Below, piece after piece: positions 41,560 through 52,070 of a DNA stretch of 64,000 nucleotides (positions within the stretch are counted from its first letter, which is position 1; every line of letters begins with the position of its first letter). The notes below the pieces were generated by a model. It did not search any database. It worked only from the letters and a program-made list of their open reading frames with translations, and was not told the origin of the DNA. The stretch comes from Merluccius polli (Eukaryota > Chordata > Actinopteri > Gadiformes > Merlucciidae): the NCBI GenBank assembly GCA_030340625.1, contig JAOPHQ010000594.1:155658-219657 (forward strand), read 5' to 3'. Made by a program: the position numbers and the translations under genes.

Positions 41560-43130
41560 GGCGAGGCGAGGAAGACCGAAGTCCACCTAAGCATTTGATA
41601 CAACCTGACCTATTGAACGCAAGGCATACATGAGGGGTGCCACCCTGCAATCCATGTCCGTGGCCAAAAGACTCACTTGAATGGGTGGGTGGAAAGCCTT
41701 AGCACCATATCCCTCGACCAAAAAGAACTACTGATGTTCTGGGGGAGGAACGCGGTGTTAGGTCTAAGCAGTGCAAAAGAGCTGTCCCTGTTAAACAACG
41801 GGCAGAAGCAAAACCAGCAACCGCCCGACAGATGGGCGGGTGGCCCACAATCCAAAGCTAGACCGCTTCTTGATGGAGGGCAGAGGAGCGCACTCCCCCC
41901 TGCCTGTTTATATACACCGTTAACTTCTGGTGAGCAAACCACCGCTGCAGCTTGCGCATGAAAGCAAGCCCAGAGGCACCAGCGGGTGGGTGGCTGCCAT
42001 CATAGGCACACTCTGTTGCCAACACAGGTTCGGGTAAGGGCTGACAGGACAGCATCTCGCCGCGAAGGCGAGAGTCACGCCGAAATAGCCGCTCAGTCTA
42101 GGGAGACCCAAGTAGACCAGCTGACGGCAGGGACAGCTTTTCTTCCAACTGATGGCAAAGCTTCCTCTGAGTGGCTCAGAATCAGAGTCGTCGAGATAAA
42201 AAAATATTATTTTTCACTTGACATCTGAGCGCGAGAGCGAGAAGGTGCACGGGGCAAGAGAGTAACCGGATACAGAACTCAAAGCCACACCCATAAGGTG
42301 ATGGAAAGATTTATGCTGTGAGCCTTGAGAATAGGGACGCGGTAATAAGCATCCTTGAGATCCAAGGATATGAACTGTTGCCCTCTCCCACACATCGGAG
42401 CAGTGCTCTGACAGACTTGTTGAAAATGCAGAGATCCAAAATGGGTCTCATTTCCCCTGACTTCTTGGAACCAAGAAGTAGTGGGATTCGAACCCTTGGC
42501 GTGACTCGAGGGGCACTTTTGGCCATGCCAAGTCAAACCATTACCAGTTCAAACACGTTGTGCATCCCCCATCTGTTTATATATGCCGTCAACCTCTAGC
42601 GACGTATATAAAAGTGCCAAAGCGTGGCAAACCCGCCTCCAAGCAGGTTGCAGTGAAATCAGATGGGTATGGAACACGGCTTGAACCAGATGACTCAAGT
42701 TGAGCGCGTCATCAGTTAAAGACATAGCTTCAAGCGGGAAGCCCTGTTGTAATAGAGATGCAAATCCCTGCCATGCTGGGCTGACAAGCCAAGTCAAACC
42801 AAGCCAACACAAGTCTATGGAAGAAAGCCACTAGAGCCGTGCTCGCAACGGGGTCCAGCAGCTTCATGTCCCCCAGCCCTATAACGTTGGGGGACGGTGC
42901 TTGAACTGAATGGGGTGTCCCAACTTCAGCTTACTGTCCAACCATGTTGGGGTGGGGGGGGCTTCTCTTGCTGTCCAACCAGCTGGTAGGACACATCGCT
43001 CTTGAAGTGCATAGCGCTCTGAGGGATGAGCAGACCATTGGGGAGTGCTGTTAAAAAACGCAATATATTCCCGGCCCCTTCCGCCAACACATAAGTGAAC
43101 CATGGAGGGACCCTCTCGAAGGGAGGGGAG
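41560..43130 (-). pseudogene. DIRS1-like retrotransposon pol remnant
   Basis: Minus strand in order: WLDSKLKLGHPIQFKHRPPT (RT entry, about 42950-42890), then, after gaps, RPILDLCIFNKSVRALLRCV and QQFISLDLKDAYYRVPILKA with the RT Asp in SLDLKDAY (about 42350). GMMAATHPLVPLGLL and MRKLQRWFAHQKL are the RT-RNase H connection (about 42060-41930). INRQGGVRSSALHQEAV is the RNase H tail (about 41900). DIRS elements use a tyrosine recombinase instead of integrase; I cannot find that part. Many frameshifts and stops are present. Confidence 0.75.
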
Positions 43131-43560
43131 CGAACATCAATCTAGCGAACTCACCATCCACTTATAGAGCGGCAGTACACAGGGCCAAACGAACCCCTTT
43201 AAGTGCCCAGTCTGTTCATGAACCTCACTGGGATGCCACCACATGCAAAATGTAGTGCCTTTTCTCCAATCACCAATTTAAGCAATCCTTTGGTGGCTAA
43301 TGATTTGATGAATTTTTTTAAATATTATTGTTGTTGTTGTGGTTACTCTATCCTCGTTTTTTTCTTTTTGTTATTGGTGTGACAATGAACGTTATTTTAT
43401 GACCTTTGTGAGTACAGTACAGTGTACAGTATTATGTGCCTAACTAGCCAGGCTACTCTTGTATGATCACTTAGCTTGCCCGCTTATGCCGTCGACGTCA
43501 TCTGTTCCTCTCCGTGTCTGAATGGCTATTGCGTATATAACTTAACATCTCACGACACCG
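43131..43560. other. Non-coding spacer
   Basis: A/T-rich with a TTG-repeat stretch near 43327. No gene is visible. Confidence 0.4.
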
Positions 43561-44033
43561 GGGGGGGTATTCCAGAAAGCGGGTTATGTGAAAACTCTGA
43601 GTTTGTTAACCCTGAGATGAGGGAAACTCTGAGTTATCCATTCCAGAAAGAGAGGTAACTTAGGCCCAATCCCATTTCTCTTTTTTACCCCTACCCCTTA
43701 CCCCTACCCCTCTCTTTCGAGTGCCCCTCGGAACAGAGTGACAAGGGGTAGTGGTTGAACTCTTCCCCTATGAAATGGGACAACCCTTCAAGACCCTGAT
43801 ACGTCATCAGTAGTCGTCGATGGCGTTTACGTAAACAGACGCGACGAGTTTGTTGCCGGACATTTCACTCACAATGCCGTCTTCAGCTGTGGTAAAATGT
43901 GAAAATGTGCTGCTGGATTATTTTCTAGCTTTATACAATGTACTTTTAATCACAAACCGTTGTTTACACGACGTTCTACTGACATCGTGAATAGCTTAGA
44001 TTTTTTTTTTCCGGAAATGCGTGTTATAACGAT

Positions 44034-44170
44034 CATGGATGTCGTTAGACCTGGGCATTCCGCGGGAATAGCCCCGGAACCCTGTGGCGTGAAATAAAAA
44101 AATACCCCCCCCCCCCCCCCCCCCCTCCCGTTACGATCGCCCCCCCCTCATTTCAATAGCGACGTCCATG
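44034..44170. mobile_element. hAT-type MITE D (137 bp) with 8-bp target duplication
   Basis: Ends CATGGATGTCG and, inverted, CATGGACGTCG, flanked by ATAACGAT at 44026-44033 and 44171-44178. The interior is A-rich, then a poly-C run, TCCCGTTACGATCGCCCCCC and TCATTTCAA. It shares the GTTACGATCGC plus poly-C module with MITEs A and C. Confidence 0.85.
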
Positions 44171-44180
44171 ATAACGATGC

Positions 44181-44610
44181 AATAGAGCGTAACAGTGACC
44201 GCCCCCTTTTTAACAGCTCCGGTGCCGGAAGTAAATTTCCCATGCATTTATCTCGTCCACTTTTCGTAGAATCCTTATAAAAAGAGTATTAAGCCTTTAA
44301 CCAAGCCAATCGTTCGTTATGGTAGTCGTGACCATATTATGTTTGATTCGGGCATAAAAAGAATTTGGAAAACGGAAGAAAAGGCAAAGGTACAAGACTG
44401 TGTACATTATTTTGTTGACCGAGTGAGGAACTACTCATCCCGAATCAAACATAATATGGTCACGACTACCATAACGAACGATTGGCTTGGTTAAAGGCTT
44501 AATACTCTTTTTATAAGGATTCTACGAAAAGTGGACGAGATAAATGCATGGGAAATTTACTTCCGGCACCGGAGCTGTTAAAAAGGGGGCGGTCACTGTT
44601 ACGCTCTATT
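44181..44610. repeat. Long inverted repeat with 172-bp arms
   Basis: Arms 44181-44352 and 44439-44610 are reverse complements; base by base I found no mismatch. The spacer is 86 bp (44353-44438). The left arm starts 2 bp after the right target duplication of MITE D. Transcription across it would give a hairpin of about 170 bp. Confidence 0.93.
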
Positions 44611-44987
44611 ACATATTCCTTTGCAACTGAGATATTCCAACGGATTTAAAAATGTTTACATGATTATTGATTGGAAATTCCTCAAACCCCTCCCTTTCAA
44701 GTGTGGTCCTATGGACACTTCATTTCAAGGGCTATGTAGCCCTTCGGCTTGGCCCTAGCCCTTAACCCAAATAAGAATTGGGACAGCCCTACCCCTCACA
44801 TGAATGCGCAAAAACAAGGGGGAGGGGTAAGGGGTAGGGGTAAGGGGTGGAAATGGGATTCAGCATTAAACTCTGGGTCTGTTACTGTGGTAACTTACTC
44901 TGTGAACCTAACCTGCTCGCTGGCAGGTTTACCATAAGAAACCCAGAGTTTCTACCCGTCTCCTCCCACACGAGGAAGCGGTTAGAC

Positions 44988-46255
44988 ATGGATTGCCCAT
45001 TCATTCGCAATCCGCTTGACATCGAAGCCGTATTAATTCGAAATGCTTTACGTCGCGAGAGAATCTTCCGTCCCAGATTAGACGTCTTATCATTTCCAGA
45101 GGAATACCTTTTCGAACGCTGCCGCTTTTCATCCAACACTATCATTTATCTCAATCAAATTCTCCTGCCATATATCACCAACCTCACACACCACGGACGA
45201 GCACTCACATCAGAACAAACATTATGCATAGCGCTACGTTTTTTTTGCAAATGGTAGTTTTCTTTATAACATCGGGGATGCAGAGCACTTTGGGAAAGCA
45301 ACAGTGAGTAGAGCTGTGAGGAAGGTGACCCTCGCACTTAAACGCCTGTTGCCAGTAATGGTGGTGTTCCCCGGGCACAAACCTGTCCGAAACATCAAGG
45401 AGGAATTCCACAGGATTGCAGGTGGCGACTAATGTAGAAATCATATATTCTGTTATTTTAAATTATGAGAGTGGGGTCAGTAGCTTAATTAACTGTCATT
45501 TTGCAGGCCTTCCAAATGTGATGGGGTGCATAGATGGGACACAAATCCCTATTACTGCACCTGCAGAAAATGAAGGGGACTATGTGAATAGGAAATCCTT
45601 TCACAACATCAATGTCCAGGTATGTGACCTACCATCTTAAAAAATATGTACATGAAAATGTATACATTACAACTAACTCATGTCATTCTCTGCACTGTAA
45701 ATATCATATGTGATGCAGCTTACATCATTATGAATGTAGAAGCCAAGTGGCCTGGCTCGGTGCATGACTCCCAGATCTACCGGGAGTGTAGTCTGAGCAA
45801 CAGATTTGCACGTGGTAAGGAAGCTAAAGCCTTGTACAAATGTTCTTTGTCTCCCTTTTTAGATGCACTCAAATGTGTCCTCTATAATTACAGGAGAGTT
45901 TGATGGCTACCTGCTGGGGGATCAAGGCTATCCATGCCAGCCCTCTCTGTTGACCCCTTACCCTGACCCGGGGCCTCAACGTTTTGATGTGGCCCACTGC
46001 AGGACTAGAGCCCGGGTTGAGATGACCATAGGGATACTCAAATCCCAGTTCCAGTGACTGCGTAAGCTCAGGGACGCCCCAGAGAGGGCATGTGACATCA
46101 TTGTGGCATGTGTTGTTCTCCATAATATTGCAATTATTAGAGGAGAGCAACACCCTGCCGTACAAATCAATGACCCTGCAGATGACCATCCCATCCCTGC
46201 AGATGTCCAGGATGGAAGGGCTGTAAGGGACCTAATCGCCAGAAATCACTTTTGA
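44988..46255 (+). pseudogene. HARBI1-type Harbinger transposase, four exons, few lesions
   Basis: Exon 1 (44988-45421) starts MDCPFIRNPLDIEAVLIRNA and continues FPEEYLFERCRFSSNTIIYL and LTHHGRALTSEQTLCIALRF. An eighth T in the run at 45239-45246 shifts the frame before ANGSFLYNIGDAEHFGKATV. Exon 2 (45507-45619) has the first catalytic Asp in NVMGCIDGTQIPI. Exon 3 (about 45700-45814) has the second in WPGSVHDSQIY. Exon 4 (45894-46255) has GEFDGYLLGDQGYPCQPSLL, the Glu in RARVEMTIGILKSQFQ, then a TGA, and DIIVACVVLHNIAII to the end. Introns show GT/AG borders, except that the exon 3 acceptor is unclear. Only one frameshift and one nonsense codon separate it from an open gene. Confidence 0.9.
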
Positions 46256-46361
46256 TTAAAAATAAAATACAAGACAAATTCACATGTGATTTGGTTCTTC
46301 TTTATTCCCTAAAAGTACAAAAGCAACAGTCAGGATTTGTAATATAGTTCCAACCATTGTG

Positions 46362-47265
46362 TTGTAATGTAACGAAGTACAAATACTTCGTTACTGTACT
46401 TAAGTAGAATTGTCACGTATCTGTACTTTACTTCGTTATTTATATTTCTGACAACTTTTACTTTTACTCCACTACATTTCCTCACTAAAATGTGTACTTT
46501 TACTCCGATACATTTCCCATAACCATCTTCGTTACTACAAAATAAAAATCGAGTTGGTGACCTACTTCCTGTTTATCAACCTCCAAGCGCGAAGAAAAAA
46601 AAACACCACGCGCGACGAAGAAGAAGATCTGCTTTGGGCAATCAGGAAGCACCTGCAGCTGCGGCAAGTTCTGCTAATTCTCCGGTCACAAATGACGAGA
46701 TTAACAGTGGCGACATCAACCGGTATTTTAACCCAAACTGAAAGTGGCTGTTGTTTACTGTTGCCATGGCGACATGTCTTTTCCCAGACGAAGTGGTTTT
46801 TGTGCGTGTGTGTGTCTAAACGCCACGGCTACACCGACATGCTGCCAATACTCTGGGGTGGCCATTCGTCCGGCTTTAGGCCGAACTGTCCGGTTTTTCA
46901 AAGCCCTGTCCGGCGTCCGGCGTGGACGCGTATTTGTCCTCCTTTTTGAGACCCCCCCGCCGGTCATAGGTCCGCCCGCCGGTCATAGGTCCGTGGTGTG
47001 TTACGATCGCGCGCGCACCCCCGCCGGTCGTAGGTCCGTGGTGTGTTACTATTTACTATTAAATACTTTTACTTTTACTTCTAATACTTAAGTACATTTT
47101 ATATCAGAAAATTACTTTTGGTACTTAAGTACAGTAAATGTCAGGTACTTTCAGACTTTTACTCAAGTAATATTCTAAAGGGTGACTTTTACTTCTACCA
47201 AAGTCATTTTCTGGTAAGATACTTGTACTTTGACTCAAGTATCGCTTTCAAGTACTTTATACAAG
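46362..47265. mobile_element. TACTT-rich interspersed repeat, copy 2, with nested GC-rich fragment
   Basis: The left part begins TGTTGTAATGTAACGAAGTA and ATACTTCGTTACTGTACTTA, and the right part has CTTGTACTTTGACTCAAGTA, near-inverse in character. The middle (46570-46920) is unrelated, and 46917-47053 carries the GTCGTAGGTCCG/TTACGATCGC module in two copies. It separates the two Harbinger genes and has damaged the 3' end of the partner gene. Confidence 0.6.
46917..47053. repeat. GC-rich module E (shared MITE interior)
   Basis: Contains three copies of CGCCGGTCRTAGGTCCG (R is A or G) and GTGTGTTACGATCGCGCGCG followed by CACCCCC. The same sequence forms the core of MITEs A and C. No TIRs are recognised around this copy. 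Confidence 0.75.
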
Positions 47266-47289
47266 ACTGAACATATTCACCTGTTTCAC

Positions 47290-47763
47290 CATGACAATGC
47301 ACCCACCTCAACTGGCGTTCCAGTAATAGAATTTCCAGGTCATTTCTTTTAATCTTCCGATCCAGGTAGACCATTTCTTTTTCTGTTTTTTGTATCGTTT
47401 TCATGAGGTGCACCCTGTACAACTCCTTTACTGGTAACTGGGAAACATATGGACGACATTTAATTCCTACAGTTCTACAGATTTTAACATGGTATTGACC
47501 GAAAATCTCACTGTGTCAAGCTGTGCTGTGGAAATTGATGGACCCTCCTCCTGGTGATGCCCAGCCATGTTCTGTTGAAGGACAAGAATGTGCTAGTTTG
47601 TCCATTATCTATGGTCATCACTTCTACATGTCAAACTCCAAATTCCACTCAAGAATGTAAATTAATATGAATGGGTAGAGCACTACCAGTAGCTATACAT
47701 AATATTAATAAGACACACTTCAGTAGCCCCCTCCGGATCTCTCCCTGTGGCAGCAGACAGTGT

Positions 47764-47823
<60 letters not shown>

Positions 47824-47824
47824 G

Positions 47825-47858
<34 letters not shown>

Positions 47859-48260
47859 CCTGTGATGCAGGAAAAGATACTGTTTCAGAATACTTTGAAC
47901 TACCATCTGAGGCAAGATCTGAGTATGGAATACTTACAGCTGCAGGGTTTTAGTCGGAGGCTGAACCAGGCAGATGACACCATCCACAACTGTTGGGTGG
48001 GTGGATATATATTTGTTAAAAAGTAGACTATATATTTATATATTAGTTTTATTTTTTTAAAAGACATAAGTGTATACTTTCATCTGATGTAGGCACTTGT
48101 GTCCTGGGGGGTGACAGGCTCAGATGAGCTTCCCCCGGGGATGCTTTCAGCCACAGAGCGACCCCTGATTTGGCTGAGGGCCAGCTCCTCAGCCTCTGTC
48201 AGAGGTGGTGGAGGTGGCCCTCCACCCGTTTTTCAGGCCTCTGGCTTCTTTCTGTTGGAT
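47290..48260 (-). pseudogene. Harbinger Myb/SANT-type partner protein gene (C-terminal part)
   Basis: Minus strand: an exon near 48260-48085 reads PPPPPLTEAEELALSQIRGR then SVAESIPGGSSSEPVTPQDT. After an intron, NPAAVSIPYSDLASDGSSKY and SETVSFPASQEDDDDDD lead into a long poly-Asp tract and DETLSAATGRDPEGATEVCL. A final exon (47450-47290) has LYRVHLMKTIQKTEKEMVYL then DRKIKRNDLEILLLERQLR, a charged coiled coil. Fish Harbinger elements carry such a DNA-binding/nuclear-import partner beside the transposase. The Myb/SANT domain itself lies upstream and was separated by Rex3 or lost. One stop is visible before NPAAV. Confidence 0.65.
47767..47860. repeat. (ATC)n microsatellite, poly-Asp coding on the minus strand
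   Basis: About 30 trinucleotides with one CGTC interruption. In the partner gene's frame it encodes about 30 consecutive aspartates. The Ser, His and Met runs in other frames are by-products. Confidence 0.9.
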
Positions 48261-48334
48261 GAGCAGAACTCAATGTTTGTTTTTAATGAGTATTTTAATG
48301 AGTGTTGGTGTAGGCTAAAGCGTCACATTTTAAA

Positions 48335-49036
48335 TGACTTCATCCATCCATCCATCTTCTGCCCGCTTATCCGGGGTCGGGTCGCGGGGGGCAGCAGCCT
48401 AAGCAGGGAAGCCCAGACTTCCCTTTCCCCAGCCACTTCGTCCAGCTCTTCCTGGGGGATCCCGAGGCGTTCCCAGGCCAGCCGAGAGACATAGACTCTC
48501 CAGCGTGTCCTGGGTCTTCCCCGGGGTCTCCTACCAGTGGGACGTGCCCTGAACACCTCACCAGGGATGCGTCCGGGAGGCATCCTAACTAGATGCCCGA
48601 GCCACCTCATCTGGCTCCTCTCAACACGGAGGAGTAGCGGGTCTACTCCAAGCTCCTCCCGGATGACCGAGCTTCTCACCCTATCTCTAAGGGAGAGCCC
48701 AGCCACCCTGCGGAGGAAGCTCATTTCGGCCGCTTGCACCCACGATCTTGTTCTTTCGGTCATTACCCAAAGCTCATGACCATAGGTGAGGGCAGGTACG
48801 TAGATCGACTGGTAAATCGACTTTCGGCTCAGCTCCGTCTTCACCAAGACCGCTTCACACTCGGCTGCGAACCGGTCCAGCGAGAGTTGGAGGTCACGGT
48901 CTGATGAAGCCAACAGGACCACATCATCCGCAAAAAGCAGTGACCCAATCCTGAGGTCACAAAACCGGACCCCCTCAACACCCTGGCTGTGCCTAGAAAT
49001 CCTGTCCATAAAAATTATGAACAGGATCGGTGACAA
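48335..49036 (-). pseudogene. Rex3 (RTE clade) reverse transcriptase, C-terminal half
   Basis: Minus strand: GDKGQPWRSP-encoding DNA is read here as SPILFIIFMDRISRHSQGVE, then the catalytic box LLFADDVVLLASSDRDLQLS (Asp-Asp). It ends with LTYGHELWVMTERTRSWVQA and the Arg-rich tail RPTGRRPRGRPRTRW. About 75 residues are deleted between FAAECEAV and LVKTELSRK. The 3' end is the tandem GATG tail at 48344-48355 expected for Rex3. RTE elements retropose by target-primed reverse transcription. Confidence 0.93.
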
Positions 49037-49737
49037 AGGGCAGCCCTGGCGGAGTCCAACTTATTACCGGCAATGCGGACCATGCTCTGACACTGGTCAT
49101 ACAGGGAACGGACAGCCCGTATCAGGGGGTCCGATACCCCGTACTCCCGGAGAACCCCCCACAGGACTCCCCGAGGGACATGGTCGAATGCCTTCTCCAA
49201 GTCCACAAAGCACATGTGGATTGGTTGGGCAAACTCCCATGCACCCTCAAGGATCCTGCAGAGGGTGTAGAGCTGGTCCACTGTTCCACGGCCTGGACGA
49301 AAACCACATTGCTCCTCCTGAATCCGAGGTTCGACTATCCGACGGACCCTCCTCTCCAGCACCCCTGAATAGACCTTACCAGGAAGGCTGAGGAGTGTGA
49401 TCCCCCTATAGTTGGAACACACCCTCCGTTCCCCCTTCTTAAAAAGAGGGACCACCACCCCAGTCTGCCAATCCAGAGGCACTGCTCCCGATGTCCACGC
49501 GATGCTGCAGAGTCGTGTCAACCATGACAGCCCCACAACATCCAGGGCCTTAAGGAACTCCGGGCGGACCTCATCCACCCCTGGGGCCCTGCCACCGAGG
49601 AGCTTCCTGACCACCTCGGCAACCTCAGCCCCAGAGATAGGAGAGCCCACACCCGAGTCCCCAGGCCCTGCTTCCTTACCGGAAGGCGTGTCGGTAGGAT
49701 TGAGGAGGTCTTCGAAGTATTCCTTCCACCGATCCAC
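49015..49737 (-). pseudogene. Rex3 reverse transcriptase, N-terminal half
   Basis: Minus strand: WKEYFEDLLNPTDTPSGKEA, then GRAPGVDEVRPEFLKALDVV, WQTGVVVPLFKKGERRVCSN, YRGITLLSLPGKVYSGVLER, EEQCGFRPGRGTVDQLYTL and the first catalytic Asp in MCFVDLEKAFDHVPRG. Conserved Rex3 primer-site sequences occur at 49028-49048 and 49451-49470. The frame breaks near 49060, where RLSPILF should follow. Confidence 0.95.
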
Positions 49738-51044
49738 AACGTCCCGAGGTCAGCAGCGCACCGTCTCCACCATACACAGTGTTGACGATGCACTGCTTCC
49801 CCCTCCTGAGACGCCGGATGGTGGTCCAGAACCTCTTCGAAGCCGTCTGGAAGTCGTTCTCCATGGCCTCACCGAACTCCTCCCATGTCCGGGTTTTTGC
49901 CGCAGTAACCGCCACAGCTGCGCTCCGCTTGGCCTGCCGGTACCTGCCTGCTGCCTCCGGAGTCCCACAGGCCAAAAAGGTCCTATAGGACTCCTTCTTC
50001 AGTTTGACGGCATCCCTCACCACCGGTGTCCACCAGCGGGTTCGGGAATTGCCGCCACGGCAGGCACCGACCACCTTGCGGCCACAGCTCCGGTCGGCCG
50101 CCTTAACAATGGAGGCGTGGAACATGGCCCACTTGGACTCAATGTCCCCCGTCTCCCCCGGTACATGGTCAAAGCTCTCCCGGAGGTGGGAGTTGAAGCT
50201 CTCTCTGACAGGAGACTCTGCCAGACGTTCCCAGCAGACCCTCACAATACATTTGGGTCTGCCAGGTCTGACTGGTATCCTCCCCCACCATCGCAGCCAA
50301 CTCATCACCAGGTGGTGATCAGTTGACAGCTCCGCCCCTCTCTTTGCCCGAGTGTCCAAGACATGCGGCCGCAAGTCCGACGACACGACTACAAAGTCGA
50401 TCATCGAACTGCGGCCTAGGGTGTCCTGGTGCCAAGTGCACATATGGACACCCTTATGCTTGAACATGGTGTTCGTTATGGACAATCTGTGACGAGCACA
50501 GAAGTCCAATAACTGAACACCACTCGGGTTCAGATCGGGGGAGGCCGTTCCTCCCAATCACACCCCTCCAGGTCTCACTGTCGCTGCCAACGTGAGCGTT
50601 GAAGTCCCCCAGCAGAACGAGGGAATCCCCAGAGGGAATACTTTCCAGCACCCCCTCCAAGGAGTCCAAAAAGGGTGGATACTCTGAACTGCTGTTTGGA
50701 CCATAGGCACAAACAACAGTCAGGATCCGTCCCCCCCACCCGAAGGCGGAGGGAGGCTACCCTCTCGTCTACCGGGGTGAACTCCAACATAGAAGCACCA
50801 AGCCGGGGGGCAATAAGTATTGCCACCCCTGCCCGGTGCCTCTCACCAATGGCAACTCCAGAGTGGAAGAGAGTCCAATCCCTCTCGAGAAGATATCTAG
50901 CCGGAACTTCTCAACCTCGCGCACCAGCTCAGGCTCCTTCCCCACCAGAGAGGTGACGTTCCACGTCCCTAGAGCTAGCTTCTGTAGCCGAGCATCGGAC
51001 CGCCAAGTTCCCCGCCTTCGGCCGCTGCCCAGCTCACACTGCAC
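49738..51044 (-). pseudogene. Rex3 endonuclease and linker
   Basis: Minus strand: LALGTWNVTSLVGKEPELVR then EVEKFRLDI begins the APE-type endonuclease (Asn in TWNV). After frameshifts it continues to SLVLLGDFNAHVGSDSETWR (GDFN box), NPSGVQLLDFCARHRLSITN, MIDFVVVSSDLRPHVLDTRA and the catalytic STDHHLVMSWL (Asp-His). The linker includes RWWTPVVRDAVKLKKESYRT. All key residues are present but at least three frame changes occur. Upstream DNA to about 51160 is the Rex3 5' region; this copy is close to full length apart from the RT deletion. Confidence 0.93.
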
Positions 51045-51160
51045 CCGACCCCCTTTGGGCCTTCCTGCTGGTGGTGAGTCGGCGGGAAGGGGGTCCCATG
51101 TCTTCCTTTCGGGCTGTGCCCGGCCGGGCCCCTATGAAGAATATGAAGATTACATTAAAT

Positions 51161-51369
51161 GAAATGTGGTTGTCATGATGATTCGGAATGCCATGAAACA
51201 CTCTTTACTTAAGCTAAATTCCTTATCTTTGAGATAGCTAGCTTGCAGAATTAATGCTAAGTCAATTTTCGCAGTTGAAGCTACACCTCCCCCTCTCTCT
51301 CTTCTCAACTCTTACGTACCCTCCCCCCCATGATCCCCCCCACCCTGATCTCCCCTTGCTAGGCTAAGG
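51161..51369. other. Spacer right of Rex3
   Basis: GATTACATTAAATGA right of Rex3 resembles TCACATTTTAAATGAC left of it (48318-48333), a possible imperfect target duplication. No gene is visible. Confidence 0.4.
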
Positions 51370-52070
51370 AAGCAACCACACAAACCTCCGCTACCGAGCA
51401 TCTTTCTCACCAACGAGATCCATCACCCACAAAATTGACGAGTTGGAGCTACAGATCGCCAGAAACAGCTTTGTTCATAATTGCTGTGATGATTATAACA
51501 GAAACCTGGCTTCACTCGCAAATCCCTGATGCAGCAGTACAGCTAGCGTGTCCCCAAAAAGCCAACCATCGCTAGTCTTAACAACTACAGACCGATCGCA
51601 CTCACTTCAGTAGTCATGAGACTGGCCTCACAGCACATCAAATACAGCCTCCCAACACCTTCGACTTCGATCAGTTTGCTTACAGAGCAAATAGGTCCAT
51701 GGAAGACGCCATCGCCATAGCTCTCCACACCACGCTGAGCCACTTAGAACGCCCAGGGAGCTAAGTAAGGATGCCCTTAATAGACTATAGCTCAGCCTTC
51801 AATGCGATCATTCCAGACATACTAGTCAGCAAACTGTCTGACTTAGACCTTAGACCTTCCCACCTGCACTTGGATAGAGGACTTCCTCACTAACCGCCCG
51901 GAAATTGCCTTCACCTCTCCTTCACCCTCACACTCAGCACTGGCTCTCCAAAAGGCTGTGTACAGAGCCCGCTACTCTCACTACTCTTTACACACATGAC
52001 TGCACTCCAACCGACTCCAACATCAAATTTCTGTCTATGTGGTGTACGCCAGATGCAGTAATCCATTGTA
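51370..52070 (+). pseudogene. Non-LTR retrotransposon fragment (jockey/L2/Rex1 group)
   Basis: MIITETWLHSQIPDAAVQLA is an endonuclease trace (Glu in TETW). A jump leads to RT: NNYRPIALTSVVM, FDQFAYRANRSMEDAIAIAL, then MPLIDYSSAFNAIIPDILVS (Asp in LIDYSSAFN) and LTLSTGSPKGCVQSPLLSLL. It ends before the catalytic FADD box. Several frame changes occur. Family placement beyond the jockey superfamily is not possible by eye. Confidence 0.75.

Larger units (their letters stand above)
43673..44868. mobile_element. MITE with AATCCCATTTC ends (contains nested elements)
   Basis: The left end CCCAATCCCATTTCTC leads to CCCCTACCCCTTACCCCTAC. The inverse right end AATCCCATTTCCACCCCTTA has the same run. The original unit was enlarged by the small element at 44034-44170 and by the inverted duplication at 44181-44610. 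No coding content. Confidence 0.7.
43561..48334. mobile_element. Harbinger element with both genes (5' end to Rex3 insertion)
   Basis: The left end GGGGGTATTCCAGAAAGCGG followed by GTTATGTGAAAACTCTGAGT resembles termini of fish Harbinger elements. Inside are a HARBI1-type transposase (plus strand, 44988-46255) and a convergent Myb/SANT-type partner gene (minus strand, 47290-48260), the classical two-gene layout. A MITE (43673-44868) lies between the terminus and the transposase, a TACTT-rich repeat between the genes, and a Rex3 element in the right part. The right terminus is not recognised, so the end coordinate is only the point where Rex3 begins. Confidence 0.65.

Noticed and set aside
42480..42500. 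GGTTCGAATCC on the minus strand as a tRNA B box
   Set aside because: It lies inside DIRS1 coding sequence and lacks a tRNA fold.
47649..48026. Poly-Ser, poly-His and poly-Met open frames
   Set aside because: Out-of-frame readings of the ATC repeat; the supported frame is poly-Asp on the minus strand.
48099..50326. Plus-strand open frames of 130-300 codons
   Set aside because: Antisense of the Rex3 endonuclease/RT gene, which is open on both strands because of its GC content.
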